Positions 17,706 through 26,575 of a stretch of DNA of 64,000 nucleotides are shown piece after piece. The stretch lies in the NCBI RefSeq assembly GCF_000758665.1, contig NZ_CP009285.1, positions 5,208,001 through 5,272,000 on the forward strand, written 5' to 3'. The notes below the pieces were generated by a model that ran no database searches, was not told the origin of the DNA, and saw nothing but the letters and a program-made list of their open reading frames with translations. Within the stretch, counting starts at the first letter, position 1. Every line of letters starts with the position of its first letter. A program made the translations under genes and the position numbers. The stretch comes from Paenibacillus borealis. GTDB taxonomy: Bacteria > Bacillota > Bacilli > Paenibacillales > Paenibacillaceae.

Positions 17706-19280
17706 TTAAAGCCCCAAATATTCCTTAATTCCCGCCACAATTTCCCGTGCCAGGTTATTTTGCATCTGCTCGCTGTACATGGCTGCTTCATTGCCCGGAT
17801 TAGTCAGATAACCTGCCTCAAGCAGAACGGCCGGCATGCTTGTCTCTCTGGTGACATGCAGACTCTTTGATCTGACCCCGTTATCTTTGAACCCTGTCCC
17901 CGCCACCAGATGCTTTTGCATAATTTGGGCAAGCGGAAGACTTTCGCTGCGGCTGTAATAGGTTTCACTGCCATTGACTTTGTCCCGGTTGGGGTACCCT
18001 ACATCCAATGAATTACCATGCAGGGAAACAAACAGCGTAGCCTTTGCAGCCTCAGCGATTTTGACACGGTCCTGCAGTCCAAGTGTGCTATCTGTTGTAC
18101 GTGTATAAATAACATCAACTAAGCCTTCCTGTGACAGAATTGTTCCGGCTTTAAGAATTACCGCAAGATTGAAGTCCTTTTCCGCCTTGCCTGTGAGGCT
18201 GATGGCCCCCGGCTGTGTTCCGCCATGCCCCGCATCAAGTGCGATGACGGGTTTGCCGGTCATTCCCGTATTCACAGGCGTGCCGGTTCCGCTATTCACC
18301 GTATTGAGATCTATCGTTACCAGCCCGGTGCTGTCATCCGTACTCAGCTGGTAATTCTGGCTGCCTGCGGTTTGAATTACGAACCGTACTGTAGAGGGAC
18401 TGGTGCTGAAAAGCGCATAGCGTATTTCAGATACCAGCGGGTAGCCGCTTACGTCCAGTTTGCCCTGCGGACTGCCGCTGCTGGAAACACCCGGAAAGCT
18501 GCCGCTGAAATCAGAGGCAAAGACAGCTCCCTGGAAATCAACCACAATCCGGTCAGGTCCGGTAATCTTGGTAACCGTAGGTTTGGCGCCTCCGGCAACC
18601 GCTACAATAAGGCGGTTCTCGCTGAACACAGCCCCCTTAACCGTCGGGGATGTAACTGCCGGAGTCGGTGAGGACGTAATACTGCCCTCGACCTCTTCAG
18701 TGATCTCTGTATTGGTCTGAGGCTGCGGTGTCGGAGCAGGTGATTGCACTGCCACCACAGGGCCTGCAGACGCTGCAGGCGCCACAGTAGCTGAAGGCAG
18801 CGGATCTGCGCTTACAGGTGTTTCAAGCGGGATACCGCCGCTTAAGTAGACTGTTTTGTCGGTATTATCCCAGCCGACACTGAGTCCGAACTGTTCACTG
18901 ACGAAACGGATGGGCACCAGTACGGTCCCGCCGTTCTGCTTCGGGGCGGCATTCAGCAGCAGACTTACGCCATCGGCTTCAGCCGTCTTGCTTCCTACTG
19001 CAAGCTGTACCGTTTTGCCGTCCTGCTGGACGGTTACCTTGCGGGTCGTCTGCTCCCAGAGCACTTCAAAACCAAGGTTCTCCACCACCACGCGGATTGG
19101 AATCATAACGCTTCCATTCACGTTCTCAAGGATGACCCCTTTGGGCAGCGCAAGCTCCTTACTGTCCATTACAATCCTTCCCTGGCCGCTTGCGGCTGCA
19201 GCAGCTTCATGGCCGGCGAATGATAGTAACAAGAGCGGCAGCAGCAGTAGAAATAACATCCGTTGTCCGGCTTTCTTCAT
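17706..19280 (-). CDS. N-acetylmuramoyl-L-alanine amidase, paralog of the downstream amidase
   Basis: A 524-residue protein with the same order of domains as its neighbour: signal peptide (about 1-30), copper amine oxidase-like N-domain (VPIRVVVENLGFEVLWEQ; VPIRFVSEQFGLSVGWDN), a Pro/Ser/Thr/Val-rich linker (about 150-215) that the paralog lacks, an AMIN domain (NRLIVAVAGG, DRIVVDFQGAVF) and a C-terminal Amidase_3 domain with ALDAGHGGTQPG, SLHGNSL and LLEAGYLTN. The second zinc-site motif has SLHGN where the paralog has SVHAN; the ligand His is kept. The ATG at 19280 follows AAAGGAGAGGAAAGG. The gap to the next gene is 163 bp with no terminator, so co-transcription is possible. Confidence 0.92.
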   Translation of the reverse strand: MKKAGQRMLFLLLLPLLLLSFAGHEAAAAASGQGRIVMDSKELALPKGVILENVNGSVMIPIRVVVENLGFEVLWEQTTRKVTVQQDGKTVQLAVGSKTAEADGVSLLLNAAPKQNGGTVLVPIRFVSEQFGLSVGWDNTDKTVYLSGGIPLETPVSADPLPSATVAPAASAGPVVAVQSPAPTPQPQTNTEITEEVEGSITSSPTPAVTSPTVKGAVFSENRLIVAVAGGAKPTVTKITGPDRIVVDFQGAVFASDFSGSFPGVSSSGSPQGKLDVSGYPLVSEIRYALFSTSPSTVRFVIQTAGSQNYQLSTDDSTGLVTIDLNTVNSGTGTPVNTGMTGKPVIALDAGHGGTQPGAISLTGKAEKDFNLAVILKAGTILSQEGLVDVIYTRTTDSTLGLQDRVKIAEAAKATLFVSLHGNSLDVGYPNRDKVNGSETYYSRSESLPLAQIMQKHLVAGTGFKDNGVRSKSLHVTRETSMPAVLLEAGYLTNPGNEAAMYSEQMQNNLAREIVAGIKEYLGL

Positions 19281-19382
19281 CCTTTCCTCTCCTTTTGTCA
19301 ATTGATAGATCCATAGATAAGATTAAGACGACAGAAATCCCCAAAAGTTGCCTTCTCAGGCAATGAATATATCGATTATAGC

Positions 19383-19420
19383 AAAAAAACTTCTATTTCC
19401 GACACCCGGAAATAGAAGTT
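19383..19420 (-). terminator. Intrinsic terminator of leuCD
   Basis: A 13-bp stem (AACTTCTATTTCC with GGAAATAGAAGTT) followed by T on the minus strand, about 75 bases after leuD. Confidence 0.9.
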
Positions 19421-19494
19421 TTGTGTAAAATTTGTAAAGTTTACGAATATCTTCGCCGGTTGTTCAATCTCTTGCTTGAATATCCCGGAATCGC

Positions 19495-20097
19495 TTAGCC
19501 GAACAGCTTAGCAGCATGACGTTCCTCGTAGGCGGCAATCTCATCCGCATGCTGAAGCGTCAGACCGATATCATCCAGACCTTGGAGCAGGAACTGGCGG
19601 CGGTGCTCATCCAGCTCGATAGTGATGTCTAGACCGTAGTCATCGCTCAGCTTGTTGTTCTCAAGATCCACTGTCAGCGTGTAACCTTCATGCTCTGCCG
19701 TGCGGCTGAACAGGTCATCCACCTGTGTTTCCGACAGCTTGATCGGCAGAATGCCGTTCTTAAAGCAGTTGTTATAGAAAATGTCGGCATAGGATGGTGC
19801 AATGACTACTCTGAACCCGTAATCCATGATGGCCCAAGGCGCATGCTCCCGTGAGGAGCCGCAGCCGAAGTTCGCACGCGAGATCAGCACGGATGCTCCC
19901 TTGTAACGCGGTTTGTTCATCTCAAACGCTGCATTGTCATTTCCCGCTTCATCAAAGCGCCATTCGTAGAAAAGAAATTGTCCAAAGCCGGTGCGCTCGA
20001 TCCGTTTCAGGAATTGCTTCGGAATGATCGCATCCGTATCTACATTAACCCGGTCTACCGGGGCTACGATACCTGTTAATTTCTTAAATTCTTCCAT
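19495..20097 (-). CDS. leuD: 3-isopropylmalate dehydratase small subunit
   Basis: LeuD (200 residues) is the small, swivelling subunit of isopropylmalate isomerase, which converts 2- to 3-isopropylmalate in leucine synthesis. It shows the family start ([22 protein letters not shown]), the [13 protein letters not shown] loop that contacts substrate (about residues 73-85) and [15 protein letters not shown]. The length is normal. AGGAGGACACAGCAA precedes the ATG, and the gene starts 30 bases after leuC, in one operon. Confidence 0.97.
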   Translation of the reverse strand: MEEFKKLTGIVAPVDRVNVDTDAIIPKQFLKRIERTGFGQFLFYEWRFDEAGNDNAAFEMNKPRYKGASVLISRANFGCGSSREHAPWAIMDYGFRVVIAPSYADIFYNNCFKNGILPIKLSETQVDDLFSRTAEHEGYTLTVDLENNKLSDDYGLDITIELDEHRRQFLLQGLDDIGLTLQHADEIAAYEERHAAKLFG

Positions 20098-20127
20098 TTG
20101 CTGTGTCCTCCTGCTCTCTCAAATATT

Positions 20128-21552
20128 CTATGAATTGACGGCTTCCGTCTTGTAGTTCCAGTCGCGGACGTCAGTGAAACGTCCTTTGATTGCAGCCGCA
20201 GCCGCCATTGCAGGGGAGACCAGATGCGTGCGTCCGCCGCGTCCCTGGCGCCCTTCGAAATTGCGGTTAGAGGTCGATGCGCAGCGTTGTCCAGGCTGGA
20301 GAACATCCGGGTTCATCGCGAGGCACATACTGCAGCCTGCTTCACGCCATTCAAATCCGGCTTCTGTGAAGACCTTATCCAGCCCTTCCTTCTCAGCCTG
20401 CAGCTTAACGCGGCCGGAGCCCGGCACAACAATTGCCGTCACCTTATCGGATACCTTATGGCCTTTGGCTACTTGAGCCGCAGCCCGCAAATCCTCAATC
20501 CGCCCGTTGGTGCAGGAACCGATAAAGACATAGTCAATACCGATCTCAGAGATAGGCGTACCTGGAGCCAAATCCATATATTCAAGCGCTTTTTCAGCGG
20601 CTTTACGTTCATTTTCAGTGGTGAAGTCTGCAGGATTCGGCACACTTGAGTTGATGTCTGTACCCATCCCCGGGCTGGTCCCCCAGGTAACCTGCGGAAT
20701 CAGTGTCTCTACATCGAATTCTACAACAGTGTCATACTGTGCGCCTTCATCGCTTACGAGACCTTTCCAGATTTCAACAGCAGTATCATACGCTTCACCT
20801 TGCGGCACATATTGACGACCGCGCAGATAGTCGAAGGTAGTCTCGTCAGGTGCGATCAGGCCGGCTCTTGCTCCGCCTTCGATCGACATGTTGCAGACCG
20901 TCATGCGTTCTTCCATCGACAGTTCACGGATAGCTTCGCCGGTATATTCGATGACATAGCCAGTGGCAAAATCAGTACCGTATTTGGCGATGACGCCGAG
21001 GATCATATCTTTGGCGGTTACTCCCGGATTACGGCTGCCTGTGAAGCGCACTTCCATAGTCTTAGCCTTGGACTGCTGCAGACACTGGGTCGCAAGCACA
21101 TGTTCAACTTCGCTGGTGCCGATACCGAAGGCAAGCGCACCGAACGCTCCGTGTGTGGAGGTGTGGCTGTCCCCGCAGACAATGGTCTTGCCGGGATGTG
21201 TCAGGCCAATTTCCGGCCCCATAACGTGTACGACACCCTGGTCAATATCATTCAGGTCGAACAGTCTGACCCCGAAATCACGGCAGTTCTGTGAGAGGGT
21301 ATCAATCTGCTGCTTGGAGATAGGATCTGTAATATTGTATCGGTCCTTGGTAGGCACGTTGTGATCCATAGTTGCAAAAGTAAGTCCCGGACGGCGGACC
21401 GGACGGCCGCTCAGACGCAATCCTTCAAAGGCCTGTGGAGAAGTAACCTCATGAACGAGATGCAGATCGATATAAATGATGCTAGGCTTACCTTCCTCTT
21501 GATGAATAACGTGATTATCCCAAATCTTTTCAAACATTGTCTTGTTGCCCAT
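20128..21552 (-). CDS. leuC: 3-isopropylmalate dehydratase large subunit
   Basis: LeuC (474 residues) carries the 4Fe-4S cluster of isopropylmalate isomerase. Visible are [20 protein letters not shown] (about residues 128-147), the cluster Cys in [16 protein letters not shown] and in the later [10 protein letters not shown], and [20 protein letters not shown] near the end. The ATG at 21552 was chosen for the GAGGTGAAATTC site directly upstream. No T-box is present. A sigma-A-like promoter and a possible LysR box lie upstream. leuA, leuB and ilv genes are not in the window, so leuCD forms a separate unit here. Confidence 0.97.
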   Translation of the reverse strand: MGNKTMFEKIWDNHVIHQEEGKPSIIYIDLHLVHEVTSPQAFEGLRLSGRPVRRPGLTFATMDHNVPTKDRYNITDPISKQQIDTLSQNCRDFGVRLFDLNDIDQGVVHVMGPEIGLTHPGKTIVCGDSHTSTHGAFGALAFGIGTSEVEHVLATQCLQQSKAKTMEVRFTGSRNPGVTAKDMILGVIAKYGTDFATGYVIEYTGEAIRELSMEERMTVCNMSIEGGARAGLIAPDETTFDYLRGRQYVPQGEAYDTAVEIWKGLVSDEGAQYDTVVEFDVETLIPQVTWGTSPGMGTDINSSVPNPADFTTENERKAAEKALEYMDLAPGTPISEIGIDYVFIGSCTNGRIEDLRAAAQVAKGHKVSDKVTAIVVPGSGRVKLQAEKEGLDKVFTEAGFEWREAGCSMCLAMNPDVLQPGQRCASTSNRNFEGRQGRGGRTHLVSPAMAAAAAIKGRFTDVRDWNYKTEAVNS

Positions 21553-21621
21553 GAATTTCACCTCATATAGTAGAATCGTTCCATTTGGAAGAGAGCGTGG
21601 AGTCTCTCTTGAATGTTCTAA

Positions 21622-21678
21622 ATATAACATCAGTACGTTTATAATTCCAAGATATGATTTCTATAGCACTTATAGGTT
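21622..21678 (-). promoter_or_regulatory. leuC promoter with possible LysR box
   Basis: On the minus strand, TTGGAA (21645-21650) and TTATAT (21622-21627) are 17 bases apart. AACCTATA (21671-21678) lies just upstream of the -35; the same octamer occurs at 22313-22320 in front of the divergent lysR gene. Confidence 0.5.
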
Positions 21679-21751
21679 CAGCCTATGAGACACTCCTACA
21701 GTAAACATAGCCTGGGGCCGAGACCTTGCCCATGTAAGCTTCTGCCGTTCC

Positions 21752-22144
21752 TTACTGGTAGGTACCAGCAATGATTCCGCGCTGAATGTCCATTTCCAGC
21801 TTAATCTCACTAAAAACATCTTCCAGTGTACTCTCCGGAAGCAGTGTGTTCTGCCTGATATGATTGAGCACGATAGCAGTGCTTCGCTCAAAATTATGGT
21901 ATTGTCCGCTTTTGACATTGACCAGCATTTGGCTGCAAAGTGCGGTTAAGCGCAAGTAATCCGCCAGCACATGCTTCTGCATATGAGCCTGGTGAGGCTG
22001 CGGTTTCGACCAAAAGCCCGCCTCCCCGTACTGATAGTCCTGCGGCTCCTCCAAAGCTTCAATTGCAGAATTATTATAAATAAAATACTCCAGCTGTTCT
22101 TCGATCTCGTCAAACGAATGCATTATCCTTGCCAGAACGCCCAT
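21752..22144 (-). CDS. Conserved hypothetical protein between leuC and lysR
   Basis: A 130-residue mainly helical soluble protein with no signal peptide or membrane segment. It begins with an acidic helical stretch (MHSFDEIEEQLEYFIYNN after a few residues) and has a His-rich turn (PQPHQAHMQKHVLADYLRL, about residues 48-66). No family was recognised. The ATG at 22144 was chosen because GGGGGTG lies 6 bases before it; a GTG three codons earlier would overlap that site. It lies between leuC and lysR, with promoter space on both sides. Its long open frame and good ribosome site support a real gene; no function is offered. Confidence 0.65.
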   Translation of the reverse strand: MGVLARIMHSFDEIEEQLEYFIYNNSAIEALEEPQDYQYGEAGFWSKPQPHQAHMQKHVLADYLRLTALCSQMLVNVKSGQYHNFERSTAIVLNHIRQNTLLPESTLEDVFSEIKLEMDIQRGIIAGTYQ

Positions 22145-22312
22145 ATAATACACCCCCGTTTATTTGAAGAGCGTATGCCCAAACCATGCATGAAGGGCTC
22201 CTTATGAATGGCTTAAGTATATACTTATTTTTAATATAAAGATATTTCGGTATGCAAATTCCGTAAGCCCATTATCTTACTTAAGCTCACTATCTTATCC
22301 ATGCAAATCATC

Positions 22313-22342
22313 AACCTATACTAAATTAAATCTTGATAGGTT
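22313..22342. promoter_or_regulatory. Candidate LysR-type operator upstream of lysR
   Basis: AACCTAT (22313-22319) and ATAGGTT (22336-22342) form an inverted repeat 46 bases before the lysR start, the usual place for an autoregulated LysR site. AACCTATA also lies upstream of the leuC -35. Confidence 0.45.
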
Positions 22343-22387
22343 ATACTTATAGACAGATTTTCTATTCTTATTATAAAGGAGCCGTCC

Positions 22388-23299
22388 ATGGAGCTCAGAC
22401 AATTGCAATATACACTTCAGATCGCTGCAGAAAGAAACTTCTCACGTGCAGCAGACAAGCTGCATATCGCCCAGCCCTCGCTGAGCCAGCAGCTGTCCAA
22501 ACTGGAAAAGGAGCTGGGTGTTCTGCTCTTCCAGCGTAATACCAGCTCTGTTGAACTGACCTATGCCGGGGAAAAGTTTGTGGATCAGGCTCAAGCCATC
22601 ATTGATGCCGTGGAACTGCTGCGCCAGGAAATGTCCGATATCTCCCAGCTGCGCACCGGACGGGTTGTGGTAGGCAGCATGCCGATTACTGGAGCGCATC
22701 TGCTGCCGCATGTGCTGCCGGTGTTCAAAAGCAAATACTCGGAGGTTGAAATCGCCCTGCTTGAGGACTCCTCCATGAATCTTGAGAAGCTGACCGCCAG
22801 CGGCCAGACGGATCTAAGCCTGCTCTCCCTGCCGCTGGAGATTCCCGCACTCGCTTATGAAGTACTGGGTGAGGAACGAATCGATCTGGCGGTCCCGCCT
22901 GAGCATCCGCTGGCAGCACGGAGCGCTCTGGGCATCCGTACTTCACTGGCCGAGCTTAAGGATGAACCGTTTATTGTCCTTAAAGAAGGTCAGGGCTTCC
23001 GTAAATTGACCGTCGAGCTATGCCGGGAGGCCGGTTTTGAGCCGCGGATTGTCTTTGAGAGCAACAATATGGAGACAGTACAATCACTTGTTGCCACCGG
23101 AATGGGCGTTACACTAGTTCCGCATTTCATCGCACGTGCTCCGCGCAGTGAATTCGTGCCTGTCTACCTGCTCTTAGCTGATCCGGTACCCAGCCGTACG
23201 CTGGTTGTCGCTTACCGCCGCGGACGCTACTTGTCCCGGGCCGCCGAAGCTTTCATTGAAACCTTCAAGGCAACGGTTGCCGGACTGGCAGATGAATAA
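22388..23299 (+). CDS. LysR-family transcriptional regulator
   Basis: A 303-residue LysR regulator. The N-terminal winged helix-turn-helix is clear (MELRQLQYTLQIAAERNFSR, then IAQPSLSQQLSKLEKELG, about residues 1-60), followed by the two-lobed effector domain (GRVVVGSMPITGAHLLPHVL; EQGFRKLTV-like loop GQGFRKLTVELC; VATGMGVTLVPHFIA). It resembles the CynR/GltC/YwqM group, but I cannot assign a subtype. AAAGGAGCCGTCC precedes the ATG. It faces away from leuC and the unknown gene at 21752, so either may be a target. A shared AACCTATA box supports leuC weakly. Confidence 0.93.
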   Translation: MELRQLQYTLQIAAERNFSRAADKLHIAQPSLSQQLSKLEKELGVLLFQRNTSSVELTYAGEKFVDQAQAIIDAVELLRQEMSDISQLRTGRVVVGSMPITGAHLLPHVLPVFKSKYSEVEIALLEDSSMNLEKLTASGQTDLSLLSLPLEIPALAYEVLGEERIDLAVPPEHPLAARSALGIRTSLAELKDEPFIVLKEGQGFRKLTVELCREAGFEPRIVFESNNMETVQSLVATGMGVTLVPHFIARAPRSEFVPVYLLLADPVPSRTLVVAYRRGRYLSRAAEAFIETFKATVAGLADE

Positions 23300-23314
23300 A
23301 AGCAGCATAATATT

Positions 23315-23360
23315 GCAAATGCCCATCCGGCTGCTGTCATGAAGCCGGATGGGCATTTGC
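23315..23360. terminator. Large hairpin between lysR and a convergent small gene
   Basis: An 18-bp perfect stem (23315-23332 with 23343-23360) around a 10-base loop lies between convergent genes. T-rich flanks are weak on both strands, but position and stability suggest a bidirectional terminator. Confidence 0.75.
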
Positions 23361-23384
23361 TGTATTGTCGCGGGTAGCGGTTAT

Positions 23385-23582
23385 TTATTTGCGTAAATTA
23401 TGCTGTGTGATCAGACGGTTCTGATCATCAGGCATACGGCCCGTGCTCTCATCAACCGGCCCCTTAGTACGGGAATCCGTGGCTTTCTCCTCGACAAATT
23501 CTCTGATCGCCTTGTTTTGGAATTCGGCGGCTTCTTTGGAATTCTGTTTCTGTTCCTGTTGGACATTAGTGTTCTTACTCAA
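23385..23582 (-). CDS. Small hydrophilic hypothetical protein
   Basis: A 65-residue, highly charged and Gln/Glu/Asn-rich protein without hydrophobic core (MSKNTNVQQEQKQNSKEAAE at the start, then a KGPVDESTGRMPDDQN segment). It begins with TTG at 23582, 8 bases after a strong AGGAGGTGGAG site, which is the main evidence that it is translated. Composition suggests a disordered or small spore-type protein, but no motif of the acid-soluble spore protein families is visible, so I do not assign it. It ends at the large hairpin shared with lysR. Confidence 0.65.
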   Translation of the reverse strand: MSKNTNVQQEQKQNSKEAAEFQNKAIREFVEEKATDSRTKGPVDESTGRMPDDQNRLITQHNLRK

Positions 23583-23691
23583 ATCACTCCACCTCCTGGT
23601 AACAGATTATAAATACTTTACCCGTTCTCATGAAGGGTAAACATCTAATTCGCTCCCCGCTCCATCAGAAAAAAATCCGCCCTCCGGCTCT

Positions 23692-23720
23692 TTGCAAACC
23701 CGGCAATCCCATGGTATTCT
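23692..23720 (+). promoter_or_regulatory. Promoter of the proBAC leader
   Basis: TTGCAA (23692-23697) and TATTCT (23715-23720) are 17 bases apart; transcription would begin near 23727, just before the T-box stem I. Confidence 0.5.
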
Positions 23721-23726
23721 AAATGA

Positions 23727-23980
23727 CAAATAGTGAAACGTGCAGACGGGACCAGTAAGAATTGACAATAATTCGCGTGCAGAGAGTAAATTCCGGAAGG
23801 CTGGGAGAATTTACCGCGGATGTCTATTCTGAATCCTACCCCCGAGCGGCCTGCCCTGCAGGACGGTTACTCCCGTTATGAGAATGAAGTCGGATGAACC
23901 CTCATCAATGAAGGTGGTACCGCGGAAGTTAACCAAGCTTTCGTCCTTTGCTAAGTCTAAGGATGGGGGCTTTTTGTCAT
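23727..23980 (+). ncRNA. T-box riboswitch leader, probably proline-specific
   Basis: The T-box sequence AATGAAGGTGGTACCGCGG (23907-23925) is exact in its core and pairs with the uncharged tRNA acceptor end. Stem I elements are visible upstream (an AGTA motif near 23751 and a GAGAG/GGCTGG region around 23780-23805). The specifier is probably CCT (23835-23837, after GAAT and before A), a proline codon that agrees with the proBAC genes downstream. A terminator (about 23936-23977, stem with TCCTT and AAGGA, then five T) follows. When uncharged tRNA-Pro binds, the antiterminator forms and the operon is read. Confidence 0.92.
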
Positions 23981-24037
23981 TTTCGGGTTTGCAGCGATTG
24001 AACAGCGATTTTATTTTTGAGAGGAAAGTGAAAGAGA

Positions 24038-25141
24038 ATGACTACAAGAATCGTGGTCAAAATCGGCAGCAGCTCACTGAGCGGCCCTGAAGGCGGATTG
24101 AACCGGGCTGCGGTCGCCTTCTTCGCCGCCGAAATTGCTGCACTCCGCAAGCAAGGCTGTGAAGTCCTGCTGGTCACCTCTGGAGCGGTGGCAGCCGGAT
24201 TCCGTGCCATCGGCTACCCGTCCCGCCCCAAGCTGCTGCACGAGAAGCAGGCCGCAGCAGCGGTGGGACAGGTTATGCTGATGCAGGCTTACCAGGAGGC
24301 CTTCGCGCAGCATGGTATTCCTACCGCACAGATTCTTCTGACCCGAACGGACTTCTGCAGCCGCCGGGCTATGAACAACGCCATGATGACCGTAGAGGAG
24401 TTACTCCGGCTGGGCGCTGTACCCGTATTCAATGAGAACGACACTGTATCAGTAGACGAATTGAAATTCGGTGATAATGATACCTTGTCGGCGCTGGTCG
24501 CCAATCTCCTGAAGGCTTCACGGCTGCTGGTTCTGACAGATATGGACGGCGTCTACAGCGGAGATCCGCGCAAGCATCCGGATGCGGTCCGCTATCAGCA
24601 TATAGAGGAGATTACACCCGAGATCTACGCCATTGCAGGCGGCGCAGGCTCCAGCGTAGGTACGGGCGGTATGCGTTCGAAGATCGATGCTGCCAAGATT
24701 GCCACACGGGGAGGAGTTCCGGTCTTTGTAGGCAGAGTTACGGAGCCTGGTGATCTTTCACTGGCGGCTGAAGGAACAGGCAAAGGCACATATTTTGCCA
24801 CAACACTCTCCTCCCTGCCCGTCAAGAAACAATGGCTTGGATTCATGTCTACCCCTCTGGGTTCACTGTATGTTGACGACGGCGCGGTGGAAGCCCTGCT
24901 CCATGGCGGGCATAGCCTTCTGCCGGTCGGGGTCAGACGGATCGAGGGCAGCTTCCACTCCGGAGACGTCGTAGAGGTGCTCGGCCCGGATGCCAAGCTG
25001 CTTGGACGGGGTATCGTCAATTATGACGATACCCAGCTCCGCAGCATCCAGGGATTACCCAGCCGCGAGGTTGTTCCAAGGCTCGGTGAAGTGCACCGGC
25101 TTGAGGTTATCCACCGCGATGAGTGGATTACACTGCGCTAA
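24038..25141 (+). CDS. proB: Glutamate 5-kinase
   Basis: ProB phosphorylates glutamate, the first and feedback-controlled step of proline synthesis. The 367-residue protein starts with the kinase domain (RIVVKIGSSSL, about residues 4-14; LVTSGAVAAGF; FNENDTVSVDELKFGDNDTLSA, about 128-149; LTDMDGVYSGDPRK) and ends with a PUA domain (about 275-365; GAVEALLHGGHSLLPVGVRRIEGSFHSGD in part). The length is typical of ProB with PUA. A GAGAGGAAAGTGAAAGAGA stretch precedes the ATG. It is the first gene of proBAC, under the T-box leader. Confidence 0.97.
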   Translation: MTTRIVVKIGSSSLSGPEGGLNRAAVAFFAAEIAALRKQGCEVLLVTSGAVAAGFRAIGYPSRPKLLHEKQAAAAVGQVMLMQAYQEAFAQHGIPTAQILLTRTDFCSRRAMNNAMMTVEELLRLGAVPVFNENDTVSVDELKFGDNDTLSALVANLLKASRLLVLTDMDGVYSGDPRKHPDAVRYQHIEEITPEIYAIAGGAGSSVGTGGMRSKIDAAKIATRGGVPVFVGRVTEPGDLSLAAEGTGKGTYFATTLSSLPVKKQWLGFMSTPLGSLYVDDGAVEALLHGGHSLLPVGVRRIEGSFHSGDVVEVLGPDAKLLGRGIVNYDDTQLRSIQGLPSREVVPRLGEVHRLEVIHRDEWITLR

Positions 25142-25234
25142 GTTCGCACCAGACTATAGCGAACGCCTTCAAAGCATGTTTTGTCTGAAGCAGTATAGTG
25201 ATGCATTGCCAATAAACCTTTAGGGGGAATAGTC

Positions 25235-26482
25235 ATGAGTGAAGTGGTAAACAAAACAACGCTGGCGAAAGCAACCACCGGGGTACTCGCAAGCCTGACT
25301 ACCGGTCAGAAGAATGAAGCTCTGCTTGTTATGGCCGCAGCGCTTCGCGCGGAAGCGGATTACATTATTGCCGCCAACGCCGAAGACCTGGAGCGCGGGC
25401 GGCTCAACGGAACACCGGAGTCGATGCTCGACCGGCTGGCACTGGATACAGGCCGGATTGACAGCATCGCCGAGGGCTTGCAGCAAATCGCCGTACTGCC
25501 TGATCCGATTGGTGATCATCTGGAAACCATTGAACGCCCGAACGGCCTGTTTATCGAGAAGGTCCGTGTACCGCTTGGCGTTATCGGCATTATCTATGAA
25601 GCCCGTCCGAACGTAACCGTTGATGCTGCCGGCTTATGCCTCAAAACAGGCAATGCCGTTGTCCTGCGCGGCGGCTCATCCGCTCTTTCCTCAAACCGCG
25701 CGATTGCAGAGGTTCTGCACCGCGCTCTGGCGGGTACAGCTGTGCCGCCGGATGCCCTACAGCTGATCGAAGATCCGAACCGCTCCTCCGTAGATGAAAT
25801 GCTGAAGCTGAACGGACTGCTGGATGTTATCATTCCGCGCGGCGGAAGCTCACTGATACAGAATGTGGTCCTTAATGCCACTGTACCGGTAATTGAAACA
25901 GGTGCAGGCGTATGCCATACTTATCTGGATGCAAGCGCCGAACCCGGGATGGCTCAGCGCATCAGTCTGAATGCGAAAGCGCAGCGGCCCTCCGTCTGTA
26001 ACTCCATGGAGACCTTGCTTGTCCACCGTGATTTTGCCGCCACTCATCTGCTGGCTTTGGCAGAGGCCTTCCGTGATGTCCGAGTGGAATTGCGCGGCTG
26101 TCCGGATACGACCGCTCTTGTCCCTTGGGCTCTGCCAGTTACACCGCAGGATTTCGCCACGGAATACAATGATTATATTCTCAATGTCAAAATCGTGGAC
26201 ACTCTTGAAGCGGCTCTCGGCCATATTGCCGAGTTCAGCACCAAACATTCTGAGTGCATTGTGACAGAGGATGCCGCGAATGCTGCCCGCTTCCTGCAGG
26301 AAGTGGATGCCGCCGCTGTATATCATAATGCCTCCACCCGGTTCACTGATGGATTCGAATTCGGCTTTGGTGCCGAAATCGGCATCAGCACCCAGAAGCT
26401 GCACGCCCGCGGCCCGATGGGGCTGCCTGCATTGACTTCATGCAAGTATATTATCCATGGCTCCGGCCAAATTAGGGGATAA
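25235..26482 (+). CDS. proA: Gamma-glutamyl phosphate reductase
   Basis: ProA (415 residues) reduces glutamyl phosphate to glutamate semialdehyde with NADPH. Family motifs include GLFIEKVRVPLGVIGIIYEA, NAVVLRGGSSALSSN, VIETGAGVCHTYLD and the catalytic Cys in KAQRPSVCNSMETLLVH (about residue 255). The end has the usual FGAEIGISTQKLHARGPMGL. It lies 93 bases after proB, with AGGGGGAATAGTC before the ATG, and has no separate promoter that I can see. Confidence 0.97.
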   Translation: MSEVVNKTTLAKATTGVLASLTTGQKNEALLVMAAALRAEADYIIAANAEDLERGRLNGTPESMLDRLALDTGRIDSIAEGLQQIAVLPDPIGDHLETIERPNGLFIEKVRVPLGVIGIIYEARPNVTVDAAGLCLKTGNAVVLRGGSSALSSNRAIAEVLHRALAGTAVPPDALQLIEDPNRSSVDEMLKLNGLLDVIIPRGGSSLIQNVVLNATVPVIETGAGVCHTYLDASAEPGMAQRISLNAKAQRPSVCNSMETLLVHRDFAATHLLALAEAFRDVRVELRGCPDTTALVPWALPVTPQDFATEYNDYILNVKIVDTLEAALGHIAEFSTKHSECIVTEDAANAARFLQEVDAAAVYHNASTRFTDGFEFGFGAEIGISTQKLHARGPMGLPALTSCKYIIHGSGQIRG

Positions 26483-26575
26483 ACAAGTATTTATGCTCCG
26501 GCTACGGGTTTTCTGCGCAGCAGTTCACTGCAGTAAATCATATGCTAACATAACTTTTTAGGGGGACTACCAGCC

